DNA of 64,000 nucleotides, taken from contig BRKX01000006.1 of assembly GCA_026008535.1 (NCBI GenBank), positions 9,446,501-9,510,500 of the forward strand, written 5' to 3'. The translations under genes were made by a program, and so were the position numbers. Under the pieces are notes generated by a model. That model was not told the origin of the DNA, searched no databases, and was given only the letters and a program-made list of their open reading frames with translations. This stretch comes from Perilla frutescens. Its lineage: Eukaryota; Streptophyta; Magnoliopsida; Lamiales; Lamiaceae. Shown here piece after piece: positions 32,405 to 43,691 of the stretch. The stretch's first letter is position 1, and each line of letters starts with the position of its first letter.

Positions 32405-33135
32405 AATTTTAAATTGAAGAACTCCTTGATACGAGTATAAACTATCTAAAGCCCAAATATTAAATTCAAGAACTCCTTGATACGAGTATAAACTATTTGA
32501 TAAATTCAAAATTCCAAATTAAATTCCAAGAACTCCTTGATATGAGTATAAACTATCTGACAAATTTAAAATCTAAATTTTAAATTCAAGAACTCCTTGA
32601 TATGAGTATAAACTATCTAATAAATTTAAAAATCCAAATTTTAAATTCAAGAACTCCTTGATATGAGTATAAACTATCTGACAAATTTAAAATCTAAATT
32701 TTAAATTCAAGAACTCCTTGATATGAGTATAAACTATCTGACAAATTTAAAATCTAAATTTTAAATTCAAGAGCTCCTTGATATGAGTATAAACTATCTG
32801 ATAAATTCTAAAATTTAAGTTCAAGAACTCCTTGATACGAATATAAACTATCTGATAAATTCAAATTCCAAATTTAAATTCAAGAACTCCTTGATACGAG
32901 TATAAACTATCTGATAAATTTAAATTCCAAATTTAAATCGAAGAACTCCTTGATACGAGTATAAACTATCTGATAAATTTAAATTCAAAATTTAAATTCA
33001 AGAACTCCTTGATATGAGTATAAACTATCTGATAAATTCCAAATTTTAAATTCGAGGAACTCTTGAATACGAGTATAAATTATTCACAATTTTAAATCCA
33101 AGAACTCTTAGATATGAGATTAAACTATCTAACAA
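32405..33135 (+). repeat. Minisatellite, 55-61-bp unit, about 13 copies, in the Tat 3' region
   Basis: Thirteen copies of a unit with core AACTCCTTGATATGAGTATA-AACTATCTGA followed by an A/T-rich filler of variable length. Unit starts lie at about 32411, 32469, 32527, 32588, 32649, 32710, 32771, 32823, 32882, 32941, 33000, 33056 and 33104. Central copies (32588-32771) are almost identical; edge copies are degenerate, as expected if the array grows from the middle. Confidence 0.95.
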
Positions 33136-33182
33136 ATTTTGAGACCCGTCCATTTCCATGACAAGTCACCAATGGACAAGTC

Positions 33183-33195
33183 TCAAGGGGGCATT
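33183..33195 (+). promoter_or_regulatory. Polypurine tract of the Tat element
   Basis: CAAGGGGGCATT directly precedes the 3' LTR (33196). It would prime plus-strand DNA synthesis and fixes the LTR start. Confidence 0.7.
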
Positions 33196-34111
33196 TGTAG
33201 GCAAATTAAATTTATTGCCTATTAAATTATGTCATGCGTAAAATAATTATTTAAATATTTTATTATATTTTGTTTATATTTTGGGATTAAATTAAATATA
33301 ATTCCAAGATTAAATAGATATATAATTAATATTTATTACATGGATTTTACTGACTAATGAGAAGCTGACATGTGTCAAATCTGCACAGAAAATAAAATAT
33401 TTAATATGGAGATCTTCCAAACCAATAGAATTGCGCCACATAAGCCCTAGGCCCATGGCCACTCCATATAAGCCCTAAAAGCCCAACCCTAAATTTCCTA
33501 AATTAAATCCTTCTGCAACTATAAATAGGGGCCTCCATATCATATGAAAAGACACCTGAAATCATAATTGAAGAGCTCAAGAAGTTGGAGCAAAATTCTC
33601 TACGAAATTCTCTCCAGCATTCAAGACATTCTAGCGAGATTCAAGCCGTTCTTCGTGGAAGACAACGCGTTCTTCGCCGGAATCATCTCAAATCCAGCGC
33701 CTGATCCGGAATCAAGGTTTTCGACCCTCCAGACAGCGTTATAAAGTCAAAGTGTTCAAAGAAGATTCAATACGTTCTTCGTGGAAAGTAATGCATTCTT
33801 CGCCAGAGTCACCTCAAATTCAGCATTCAATCCGGAATCAAGGTCATCGGCCCTCCGGATAATATCATCAAATTCAAACAACAAGTTCAAGAAGATCGAA
33901 GAGGCAAATTCACTCTGAAGATTTCAAGAACCGTTTGAAGATCAAGTTTTGAAGAAAAGATTTCAACAAGTGTTTGAAGATCAAGTTTTGAAGAGAAGAA
34001 TCAGAGGATCAAGACAGAGATTATACCACAATCGCATTTTAAATTCAAAGAAGAAATCTACTTGTACACTTTTCGCGTTATTTATTCAAATACACGAAAA
34101 TTTGTGTTACA
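33196..34111 (+). repeat. 3' LTR of the Tat element (916 bp)
   Basis: Aligns end to end with 25321-26235, with about 20 differences by eye, and is followed by the CCTGT duplication (34112-34116). Confidence 0.95.
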
Positions 34112-34429
34112 CCTGTGTAAAGGTCAAGGCTCAATTTTTTTGTAATAAAAAATAGAATTAATTCAAGGGTAATTCTAAATTTACCATTATTTTTTTTGTA
34201 TACAACATGACACCACTAAATAAGATGATTAAAAGTGATTATTTATAAAAATTACTTACATACCTTTATTAAATTAAAAAAAATAAAAATCATTGAAAAA
34301 AAATAAAACAAAAATATTAAAAATTTATAAAAGCAGTGCCAACAATTATCTTCTTCCCCAAACTTATAAAAAAAAAACTTTTTCCGAACCATGGAGTTGG
34401 AAGCAAGAGCAATGGCGTTGAGCGGCTGG

Positions 34430-36770
34430 TATGGGAAAGAAGGAAAAGTCTATTGTGAACTAAGTTCATTTACACTTAGGCAAATCCATCGTACACGTCG
34501 TCTCACTTTTTGAAAAAAAAAAAGAAGCAAAATACACATGATAGGTATTTTCAAATACTAATTACTGTAAGTATATCACTTTTTACCTATTGAGGCACTA
34601 ACCTATATCAACGGTTCACTTTTCTACTTCAATTAATATTGAATTATATATGTTTTTCAATTATTATTGAATTATAATCTTGAATTAATTATTTTATATC
34701 TCCAAATTACCTTAACATATAACAAAATATGGAAATGATTTTGTTATATATGTTTGATAAAATATAATTTACTTGTTTTTAATATTATTTTTTTCTTAAT
34801 TTTTTTTTCTGTATCGGACACAAGCGTCGGTAGTTACTTAAATGAATTATTAGTCAATAAGAGCTTGCATTTTTATATCGGTAAATTATCATTATGTTAT
34901 AAAATTAATTATCATGTTATACAAATATTGACAAATATTAAAATATATATGTTTCGTGTATTTCACTTTTTTCGTTAATATAGCGCAAAAATTATTGTTT
35001 TGTAATGTGCTTCATTTTCAAAATCCAAAAAAGAATAATAAACACCTTTTAAATTTTGAATTCATTGCAGTATAAATAAAATTTAATTATTTGGGTTTTT
35101 TTTGTAGTGGACATAAATGTTAGTAGTTATTTGAATAGTCTATTACTCAAATATTTTTTTTCTTCATATTTTGTATCTGCAAATTAATTTAGTACTACTA
35201 GATTAATGTACAATTGTATACATGCATTGACAAATATTTAATAGAATTATAATTATTTTGAAATCAAGTTGGATCTTGTTGACCTTTTTGTTTCAATGTC
35301 AGATGCTCTTATGAAGTAAGATGTGTAATGTATTCATCAAATTATCAGCATGTCAATTCCCGAAAAAGCAATCATGTGTGTGTTTTTTTAAGAAGGTTAT
35401 AGATTGAGAATTATTTTGTAGTTATATAAACATTTTATGTGTTTTTGTTGAAAATACATAAACACTGACAATTAAATTATAAGTTACACTAATTAGAATA
35501 ATCGGTTGTGGCACTATACTATATAGTGTTGTATCGTACAGTTTAATATGATATCACATATAAATATAATTCAATATTAATTCATAAAGTTGAGTTGCGA
35601 CAATATATTATATTATATATCGTATAACAAAGGTAAATGACACATCTAATTATTAAAATATACTTTAATATACTTATCAGTTATCACTAATTAGAATATA
35701 AAAATATAAGTATTATAAAGTTAATATTTTTAAAGGTAAATTCATTTAACGAGTTGAGTAGTTGTTTGGAAACAAACTTGACTCGACCTCTAACAAGTTT
35801 TACGAAATGGACAAAAATAAATTTTTAATCTAGTCGAAATCCTAGTATAATATTTTTATTTTACCAAAACTAGAGATGATCATTTGATTTTTTGGGAGAG
35901 ATAAAATTTTAGAGAACACCATTTTATAGAATTATATACATGAAACATATAAAAATATAAACACTTTAATATTTGTCAACATTTGCATAATATTACAAAT
36001 TAATTTTGTAATAGTATGATAATTTATCATTACAAAATTACATCCCATAATTGACTTACTCTACATTAATTTTATTTCATTTACTATAACTTCGATCGTG
36101 ATTATATTCATTAACATATACTAAATAAATAAATTTCATATATGCCAACTTTTTTTTATTCAAATAATTATATTTTGTAACAAAAATATGATTTGCCAAT
36201 AAAATAAAATAATATAGATGTTCAATTGTTCACTAATCACCCAGTTAACTAACCATCGACACTTGTGCCCAATATAAAAACTAATAAAAAAAAATAAACT
36301 TTGAGCCTCTTGTATTTTCAAATGTATAATTTTTTTTTCGGATAATTATTTTCCAATTATGTACCTGTAAATTGATAAATTATTTTTATTATATGTTCAA
36401 TTATTTTTCAAATGATTTATTTACATCTTAAATTGGTTCTAATATATTAGTTTTCTACACAATAAAAAATAATATAAAATAATATTCTAAATGTTAACAA
36501 AATTACTAATAGGGACCACTCCACTTCCCAATAACTCACTGTTTAAATTTTGGGAAAAAAATTAAACAGAAAATGCAACTATACATCTAATTCAGTAGGT
36601 AAGTGACACAAAAAGTAAAAGGGTATAAATCTACAGTGATTCGGATTGAAAAAATAAAAGCTGAGCATATTTTGCTTTTTTTTTTTCTATTTATGTTGCA
36701 CACTTGGCAGCAGATTAGATCAAAGTGCATTTGCACTCAGTTCACGATAGACTCTTCCGGGAAAGAATGG
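34430..36770. mobile_element. Palindromic AT-rich element, likely TIR-type DNA transposon remnant
   Basis: Matching inverted blocks: GTCTATTGTGAACTAAGTTC (34448) against GTTCACGATAGAC (36740-36752); GGACACAAGCGTCGGTAGTT (34817) against the complement of AACCATCGACACTTGTGCCC (36251); and ATTGACAAATATTAAAATAT (34928) against the complement around 35960-35990. A third, direct copy of the inner block lies at 35104-35260 (GTGGACATAAATGTTAGTAG). The element is thus two arms of about 0.9 kb around a short centre, with repeated subterminal blocks. No transposase was seen. Exact ends and target duplication could not be fixed, so the superfamily is open. Confidence 0.5.
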
Positions 36771-37929
36771 CTTAGGCGACAAGTTTAGGGAACAAAGGGG
36801 CAGCGATGGTGAATGGAAGAAAATTGCCTTTTTAAATGATAGGGGACGACAACGGGCATGGAGTGGAGGAGAGAGAAAGTGAGGGTGGAGATGAGTAATC
36901 AATTAATCCATTACCTGAAAAATGAAAACTATCAATTAAGAATATGAAAGATGATAATTATCAATCTAAAACCTCAAAAATTATGTATTTTGTATTATCT
37001 TTATCATATACATTTAAAAACTATTTAAAATTTACATATACTCACTTGAAAGTCAAACATAATTTTACATAATCTCTAATTTCTTTCATTTTTTTAGTTC
37101 TATGTGTGTTTTTCTATATAGTTTTTCGCATGCTAAATTTGAGTATTTTAAATTTTATTTATTTTCATTTGCAACTCATAGTTTATTTTTTTAAAAAATT
37201 TATTTAGTTATATGCTCTAATTAGAAGAGCAATATATTATGACACACCACCAATTTAATACGAATATTTTATTGGGATACACAATTAATTGTAGGTTATA
37301 AAAAATGGATGTACTCAATTTTGTTAACTAATTAATTTTTTATTGTTGAAATGTAATTTTTTGCTCGAATTCAAATTAAAGATCAACTAGATCGAATTCA
37401 AAGTAATATCTGTCCGTTTTTTTTTTCACGGTTTGTTCTCTCTCTCTCTCTCTCTTGTGGGTTTGCTCTATCTTTCTCAGTCTTTTGTCACTTTGTGTGT
37501 GCATGTTATCTTTCTCGATCTTTTGTCACTTTGTGTGTGCGTGTCTTCTTCTTCTTCTTCTTCTTCTTCTTCTTCTTCTATTATTATTAGCAATTCAGAA
37601 TTTGTGCTATGTGGAGTTCATTAAGTTGATCTTTTCAACTATCATGATTAACAAATGTTTTCAATTCTTTGTATTGTTGTGGCGTCTCAAACATAATATT
37701 TGAGGTTCAACCTTTGTGTTTTTCGTTTATTGATTTTCTGCAAATTACGTTTTTGCATTACTATACACATGTATTATTTGTTAGAATTTATTTGCATTAC
37801 TATACACATGTATTATTTGTTACTATACACATGTATTATTTGTTAGAATTTATCAAGCGTCGAATGTAAAAAGAAATAACTTCATGCCATATCTAATTAG
37901 AACACTTTAGGGATTCGTCCAACATCCAA
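36771..37929. other. AT-rich noncoding stretch with microsatellites
   Basis: Holds (CT)n at 37438-37455, (CTT)n at 37546-37578 and, at about 37760-37850, three copies of ACTATACACATGTATTATTT. No coding homology was seen in six frames. Confidence 0.6.
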
Positions 37930-38395
37930 ATGCAGAGCGCGATGAATCAAAAAAATGTAGCGCCCAATGCACCTGCTCCGCCAACTATTAGTCAGGAGAT
38001 CGAGCAATTTCGTCGCTACACTCCACCAAGATTCAATGGTAGCAATGAATCTCTCATTTCCGAAGAATGGCATGACCGGAGAAGAGCATCGAAGCTTAAC
38101 TTGGGACAAGTTTAAAGAGATCATTATGGATAAGTACTTCTCTCGTGCTTTTCGTATGCAAAAATAAACCGAATTCTGGAGCTGAGATAAGGAAATTTGT
38201 CCGTGAGAGAGTACAAGCGAAAGTTTAATCAACTCTCACAATATGCAGCACGCGTAATCGAAACTAAAGACCATGAAGACCAGAAGATCGACTGGTTCAT
38301 GAGAGTATTTTGACCAGAGATACGTGGAATTCTCGCAACTCAACGGATCACAGAGTACGGTCAATTAGTTAGGAAAGCTCATCCTTTCTCTTAAT
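37930..38395 (+). pseudogene. Chromovirus gag relic
   Basis: Fragmented plus-strand gag: EIEQFRRYTPPRFNGSNESL, a gap, LTWDKFKEIIMDKYFSRAFR, stops, VREYKRKFNQLSQYAARVIE, RVF-PEIRGILATQRITEYG and QLVRKAHPF. The order and spacing match the gag at 9810-10373, but with an internal deletion and at least four stops. It runs straight into the truncated end of the copia element at about 38400; its own LTR is not seen on the left. Confidence 0.75.
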
Positions 38396-38399
38396 ATTA

Positions 38400-40274
38400 G
38401 TTTAATTCCCAATGAGACAACCCAGGATTAGTCATGTACCTGCTCAAACATGATACAACATAGGCAATGTTAGGCCTAGTGCTGATCATTAAGTACATAA
38501 CTGAACCTATGACATTGGCATAAGGGATTCCAAACATATCACTCAAATCAGAGTCACTTCTGGGACACTGATCCATACTTAATTGGAAGTGTGAAGCAAG
38601 GGGAACAGTTACTAGTTTTCAAAGCTCCATGTCAAATTTCTTTAACACTTGCTCAACATAAGGAGACTGGTGCAGCATAAGTGTATGTTTACTCCTATCT
38701 CTATCAATATTCATACCTAGAATCTTCCTGGCATCTCCCAAGTCTTTCATGTTGAAATTAGCACTTAGACAGGATTGGACATGCTTCACAGTCTTCAGAC
38801 AAGGACTTATTAGCAACATATCATCCACATAAAGCAATAAGAACATAGGCACAGATGATTGCATATAATACAGGCAATGATCAAATTTACTTCTGGAGAA
38901 ATTCAGACTTTTCATGCAATTATCAAACTTGATGTTCCATTGCCTAGGAGATTGCTTTAGGCCATAAAGGGATTTCTTCAATAAACACACATGATTAAGA
39001 TGTTTTTCATCTACAAAGCCTTCAGGTTGCTTCATATAAATGTTATTTTCTAATTCTCCATGCAAGAATGCTGTGGTTACATCCATTTGCTTCAATTCAC
39101 AGTCAACGTGTGCAGTCAAGGCAAGCATTATTCTAACTGTGGTGAATTTCACCACAGAAGCAAAGATTTTAGTGTAGTCTATGCCTTTTTTCTGTGTGAA
39201 TCCCTTAGCAACAAGCCTAGCTCTATATCTTACATTATTGATCTCTTGTTTTATTTTAAACAACCATTTATATTCAACAAGAGAGCATGCATCAGGTTTT
39301 TCCACAAGAATCCAAGTTTTATTTTCATGCAGAGATTTCATTTCACACTTTATAGCATTAATCCACTTATCAACATCAACACATGAGACAACTTCTTTAT
39401 AAGTTTTGGGTTCAGAAGAATCAATATTATTAAACACATTAAAAGCATACATAGACAAGTGACAACCATCATATCTAGAGGGAGCCTTGATGGTTCTTCT
39501 AGGTCTATCTCTAGACAATTGATAATTATCCAAATTTACATGCTCAGAGTCATGCTCAGAAGGTTGTTCAGGCTTAGATTTAGAAGATTCAGATTCAGAT
39601 ACATTCATATGAGCATGCATGTCATGATCAGACTTATGGTTGGATGCAGAATCATTTGGATTAATGTTATCATGCACACTGTCATTTAGATGATCATTTG
39701 GAACATTTATCTCAGGTAAGATTGGTGGAGGAGGGTCCACCTTAGACATAACAGGGAAGACCATAGGAACATTAACTTTCTCCACCTCACAAGAAGCATC
39801 AGAGTGTGAGGATTCATTCAAACATGGGAAATTGGATTCATTGAATGACACATCCCTACTTATGCAAGTTTTGAAACCAGGTAAGGTTTTATCCCACAGC
39901 CTATACCCCTTGACACCATCAGAGTATCCTAAGAAAATGCATTTCCTAGCTCTAGACTCAATTTTACTTAGTTTTTGGTGAACATAAGCACTGCAACCAA
40001 ATATTCTTAGATTTGACAAGCAAATGGGTTTGTTACAAAACACAGATTCAGGAAGCTTGCCCTTTAAGGGAACAGAGGGAGATCTGTTAATTAAATAGCA
40101 AGATGTCATAAGAGCTTCTCCCCAGAATTTCTTATCAAGGCCTGAACCAGCCAACAGGCTTCTGACTCTCTCAAGGAGAGTCATGTTCATCCTTTCTACA
40201 ACCCCATTTTGCTGGGGGTTGTAAGGCACTGACTTATGCCTTTTTATTCCTATCTCAGAACACAGATTGTCCAT
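38400..40274 (-). pseudogene. Copia integrase C-terminal part, reverse transcriptase, start of RNase H
   Basis: An open frame of 551 codons (40274-38619). Integrase Glu block SVPYNPQQNGVVERMNMTLL, SPSVPLKGKLPESVF, LRIFGCSAYVHQ and KCIFLGYSDGVKGYRLWD; then a Ser/Asp/His-rich linker. RT follows: WLFKIKQEINNVRYRARLVA, KQMDVTTAFLHGELENNIYM, VCLLKKSLYGLKQSPRQWNI and the catalytic LLLYVDDMLLIS. A TGA at 38619 interrupts it; the frame continues with RSDSDLSDMFGIPYANVIGS and STRPNIAYVVSCLSRYMTNP, then ends at about 38400. This is one of the better preserved RT domains in the window, but RNase H is cut away. Confidence 0.95.
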
Positions 40275-40309
40275 TGCATGATTGCAGAATTCTCAACCAT
40301 TATCAGTTC

Positions 40310-41300
40310 TCAAACATCAGATTTATGTTTCATTAAGAAAACCCAGGTTTTCCTTGAGAAATCATCTATAATAGATAAGAAGAACATATTTCCACCATGA
40401 GTTGGGACCTTTACAGGTCCCCACACATCTGCATGTATGTATTCAAGAATGTCAGAGCTCAACTGAGCCTTTGGATAAGGACCAGACACAGGGAAATGCA
40501 ACTTGTGTTGCTTTCCCATCAAACAGGGTTCACAGAAAGACATGCTAGAAACCTTATCATGCTTGAATGCACCAGATTTACTCAAGATTTCTAAACCCTT
40601 GTTGCTCATGTGCCCTAATCTTGCATGCCATAATGCAGTTTTATCAGTTTGGACCAAGTTTGCAGATTGGATAGGCACAGAGTAAGCATGCACAACATAA
40701 AGATCTCCCTTTCAGGGGGCATCAAAGTAAAGCATGGAATTCAATTTAAACTGAAAACTTTTGTGATTCACAGAACCAAAGAGCATTTGATCAGCCAGTT
40801 TAGAAACAGACAGCAGGTTAAACTTCAATTTGGGAACATATCTCATATCATGTAGTGTAATCATGCTTTCATTCTCAAATTTTAAGCATACATCTTCTTT
40901 TCCAGCAATATCACAATGTTGACCATCAGCCAAAGCAACTGATCCAGAATTCATGAGTTGCAAGTTGTGAAACATGTGCTTGTGTGGAGTGACATGAAAA
41001 GTGCATCCAGAATCAATCAACCATTCAGATTCATGTACTGACTTTGACACAGTATTTGAAAAGTTGATAAATTGGAAATCACAGTCAGAATGCACCATAT
41101 ATAGTTCACCATCTTCATGATAATCATAATCTTCATCTTTGTAAACATGATTAGCAGGATGATCAAAGTGCATCACATTATTAGCATGGTTATTCCCAAA
41201 CCCCCTGCCCCTTTTTGGTTGCTTGCATCTATTGGAGAAGTGCCCTGGTTTCCCACAATTCTAGCAAGTCTTTTTGGGCTTAAAATCAGGGTTTTGATGT
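40310..41300 (-). pseudogene. Copia zinc knuckle, protease and integrase N-terminal part
   Basis: One frame on the minus strand with stops. A CCHC knuckle NCGKPGHFSNRC (about 41265-41230) has a TAG directly after its first Cys. The protease has EWLIDSGCTFHVTPHKHMFH (DSG active site), ALADGQHCDIAGK and VPKLKFNLLSVSKLA. A TGA near 40710 precedes the GAG-pre-integrase segment LWHARLGHMSNKGLEILSKS, FCEPCLMGKQHKLHFP and the first integrase Asp in YIHADVWGPVKVPTHGGNMF and FLSIIDDFSRKTWVFLMKHK. A frameshift near 40300 leads to the next frame. Confidence 0.9.
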
Positions 41301-41314
41301 TGGGAAGGGAAATT

Positions 41315-42178
41315 TTAGCTTCTAGGGAGATGAAGAGAGGAAGTGTGACCAAAATTTTGGTGTTGACTTTGATTTCTAGGATTTTGGGAATGAATCTCAA
41401 CAAGATTATGTGTTCTGGCATGATTGGGGAGATTGTGGGTAGTGTTCATTTCTCTCCTATGCCTTTCAGCAGCAAGGACACTAGGATTTTCGGGGTTGGG
41501 TCTATTGAATGACTTCATATTGTTCTTTCTGTTAACATAGAGTATTTCATTCTGTAAAGGCTTGGATTGTAATTTTTTCAGTTTATTTTCTTTTGCCTTT
41601 AACCCAGACACTATCATGTCACATGTAACTTTAGCCCCTCCATACTTTAATGCAGATTTTACTTCAGAAAATATTTCAGGAATAACACCAAGAAGGATCT
41701 GAGGGGCATATTTTTCAAGAGTGTCATCCCCATCAAGTTTCAAATCCTTTAAAAGTTTATTAAAATCATGCATATTTGAGTCAACATCCTTTGAAGGATC
41801 CATTTGAAGAGTCATGATTTGGTTTTGAAGGGAATATGCAGACTCTTCAGAATTTGCAACAAATAAGGAAGTCAAAGCATCCCACAAATCTTTTGCACAC
41901 CTATGATGAGAAACTTGTCTTACCACAGCACTACTCAGATTTAGCAAAATGGTAGCCCTTGCACCAGCATTCATTTTAACAAGATTTTTATCTGCTTCAG
42001 TTTCATCAATTCTTTCAAATATGGCATCTTGCATATTTTCTTTTGTTAAAATACATTCAACTCTTGTTTGCCAATCACCAAAATCATCATTTCCATTGAA
42101 AGGAACTGCACTCAAATTATTCATTTTCACAGAATTCTCACAAAAGATCCTCAAATTCACAGACTTTATCACAAACAC
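41315..42178 (-). CDS. Copia gag
   Basis: Open frame from 42178; the likely start is MNNLSAVPFNGNDDFGDWQT at 42124, which has the standard copia gag opening (F-x-G-x-N/D-x-x-x-W). LSSAVVRQVSHHRCAKDLWD, LQNQIMTLQMDPSKDVDSNM, DDTLEKYAPQILLGVIPEIF and VSGLKAKENKLKKLQ belong to the UBN2-type gag family. It ends at a TAA just before the zinc knuckle. This copy could still make a truncated gag. Confidence 0.85.
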   Translation of the reverse strand: MFVIKSVNLRIFCENSVKMNNLSAVPFNGNDDFGDWQTRVECILTKENMQDAIFERIDETEADKNLVKMNAGARATILLNLSSAVVRQVSHHRCAKDLWDALTSLFVANSEESAYSLQNQIMTLQMDPSKDVDSNMHDFNKLLKDLKLDGDDTLEKYAPQILLGVIPEIFSEVKSALKYGGAKVTCDMIVSGLKAKENKLKKLQSKPLQNEILYVNRKNNMKSFNRPNPENPSVLAAERHRREMNTTHNLPNHARTHNLVEIHSQNPRNQSQHQNFGHTSSLHLPRS

Positions 42179-42871
42179 AACAGGAACACAATTTTCACCC
42201 AGAAATAGAAGGAACCACCTCCACAGGCTTTAAAATGGGTGCACTAGGGGAATCTAGAGCTGAGGCTAGCCCAGTTCTCAGCACAGATTGATCTGTGGAG
42301 CAGGGGTTCACTCAGGTCAATTCCAAAACCCAAATTAGCCAAGAAACCAGACTCAGAACACTAAGTCAATCCTCAAAAACTCTTTTAACAAGAGATTTCA
42401 ACACAGATTCCAACTAAAACAGGAATCACACAGCCAGAAGACCACAAATCCACAGATAACCAAGAAAAAACCAAAGCAACAGCAGGTAATCAACAGAAAA
42501 TATGCACAGAACCCTAAAACCCTCTTTTCTACAGTAAATCCTTACTCAAATTTGCTATCGGGGCAACCCGCTTTGAGGAAACCCACAGGGGAGTCCAGAC
42601 GGTCTTGACCGTAAGCAAGAAATGAGGAAAGGCTTTGAATGCCAAGGAAATTATAGAGACAAGAGCGGAAGCAATAAAGGCACAAGATCGACAGGTACCA
42701 TAGAGGAGTTTTAGGGATCTAGAATAATACCAGAGCCAATTCTCCCAGGAAGGGGAGAATTGGTCTTACCTATCAAATGAGCCCGATGGGGACGAGTAGA
42801 GGCGCGGCCCTTACCGGCGATGGGGTAAAAGAGATGGAGGTAGGAGAGTGCCCCCAGCCAGGTCAAAACCG
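42179..42871 (-). other. Copia leader between PBS and gag
   Basis: About 690 bp with no recognisable coding domain; the expected 5' leader, where packaging signals would lie. Small open frames on either strand show no motifs. Confidence 0.5.
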
Positions 42872-42884
42872 TGGCTCTGATACC
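42872..42884 (-). promoter_or_regulatory. Copia primer-binding site, tRNA-iMet type
   Basis: The plus strand reads GGCTCTGATACCA, i.e. TGGTATCAGAGCC on the minus strand, two bases from the LTR end at 42887. This sets the orientation of the element. Confidence 0.9.
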
Positions 42885-42886
42885 AC

Positions 42887-43691
42887 TGTTGTGGTACAGA
42901 CCTGGCTAGGGATTACACTTCTTGTTTTCTTACCACTTGCGGTCTCTTTCACTTGCTACTCAAGTAGCTAGACCCAAGAGAAGGCTATTTCAAGCTATTA
43001 TAACAAAAGGCAGAAAAACGAACTTCAATTCTTCACAGAAGATAGATCTTCTTCACGATGTAGCCTCAGAAGGGAAGATCAAAGGAATCTTCAAGGTTCT
43101 TCACAGGCTATAGCACCAACCCTTAGATCTGCAAAATGGCAAACAACACCACTATGAATAGAGTGAAAGTAGCAGATGATCAAAGTGACAAGAAAATACA
43201 GAGAAGGGTCAGAGGTGGAAAAAGTGTGCGCGGGGCACGGTGGCTCAGATTTTCCCACTGGAGAAGACGACGGCAACTCCGGCGACTGGAAAAGACCCAG
43301 ACCAGGGAGGGGATGGCGAAACAATCCCACTCGAAGCACACTCAAGCGTTCAATCTCAGAGAACAGCCCAGCCGTCTATACTCATAGGCCAACATGAATC
43401 ACGATCAGATTCCGGCCAGAGAAACCGAGAACAGCGGTAAGAAGCACAGAGAGAGAGAGAGAGAGAGAGCTTTTCAGATTAGGGTTAGGGATCAAAGACT
43501 GGCTTGAGAGAGAAGGGGGCTCTCTCGCAAGTTATAGAGAGTTCCAGAACATAGGGAATGAAAATCAGCAATAATGCTGAATAATGAGGGAGGTGGAATG
43601 TCGGTTTAGGGTTAAGGGTTGGGCCGGAGCAGGTGGGATATAGAAAGACACATAAGCCAGAGAGAAAAGGCCAATTGGGCCAACTTCAACA
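42887..43691 (-). repeat. Copia 5' LTR (805 bp)
   Basis: Read on the minus strand it begins TGTTGAAGTTGGCCC (at 43691) and ends ACAACA (at 42887), next to the PBS. It contains a (GA)n run at 43447-43470. There is no second copy, because the 3' end of the element is missing; the left end is set by the PBS and the right end by resumption of Athila-2 coding sequence. Confidence 0.75.

Larger units (their letters stand above)
25321..34111 (+). mobile_element. Non-autonomous Tat-lineage LTR retrotransposon (gag and protease only)
   Basis: A complete element of 8791 bp: 5' LTR 25321-26235, PBS 26241, gag, protease, a pol remnant ending at 29590, a long 3' region with two minisatellites, a polypurine tract and the 3' LTR 33196-34111. 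The duplication CCTGT is exact on both sides (25316-25320, 34112-34116). No RT, RNase H or integrase catalytic block exists anywhere between the LTRs, so it must depend on enzymes from relatives. The LTRs differ by only about 2% by eye, so it moved fairly recently despite lacking RT. Gag is Tat-like. Confidence 0.9.
38400..43691 (-). mobile_element. Ty1/copia element, minus strand, 3' end missing
   Basis: From the right: 5' LTR (43691-42887), tRNA-iMet PBS (42884-42872), leader, gag (from 42124), zinc knuckle, protease, integrase and RT, breaking off inside RNase H at about 38400. The 3' LTR is absent and the break abuts a chromovirus gag relic. Only the LTR side shows a clean end. Confidence 0.9.

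Noticed and set aside
37433..37703. Hydrophobic plus-strand frames (Leu/Ser runs)
   Set aside because: They derive from the (CT)n and (CTT)n microsatellites read in different frames.
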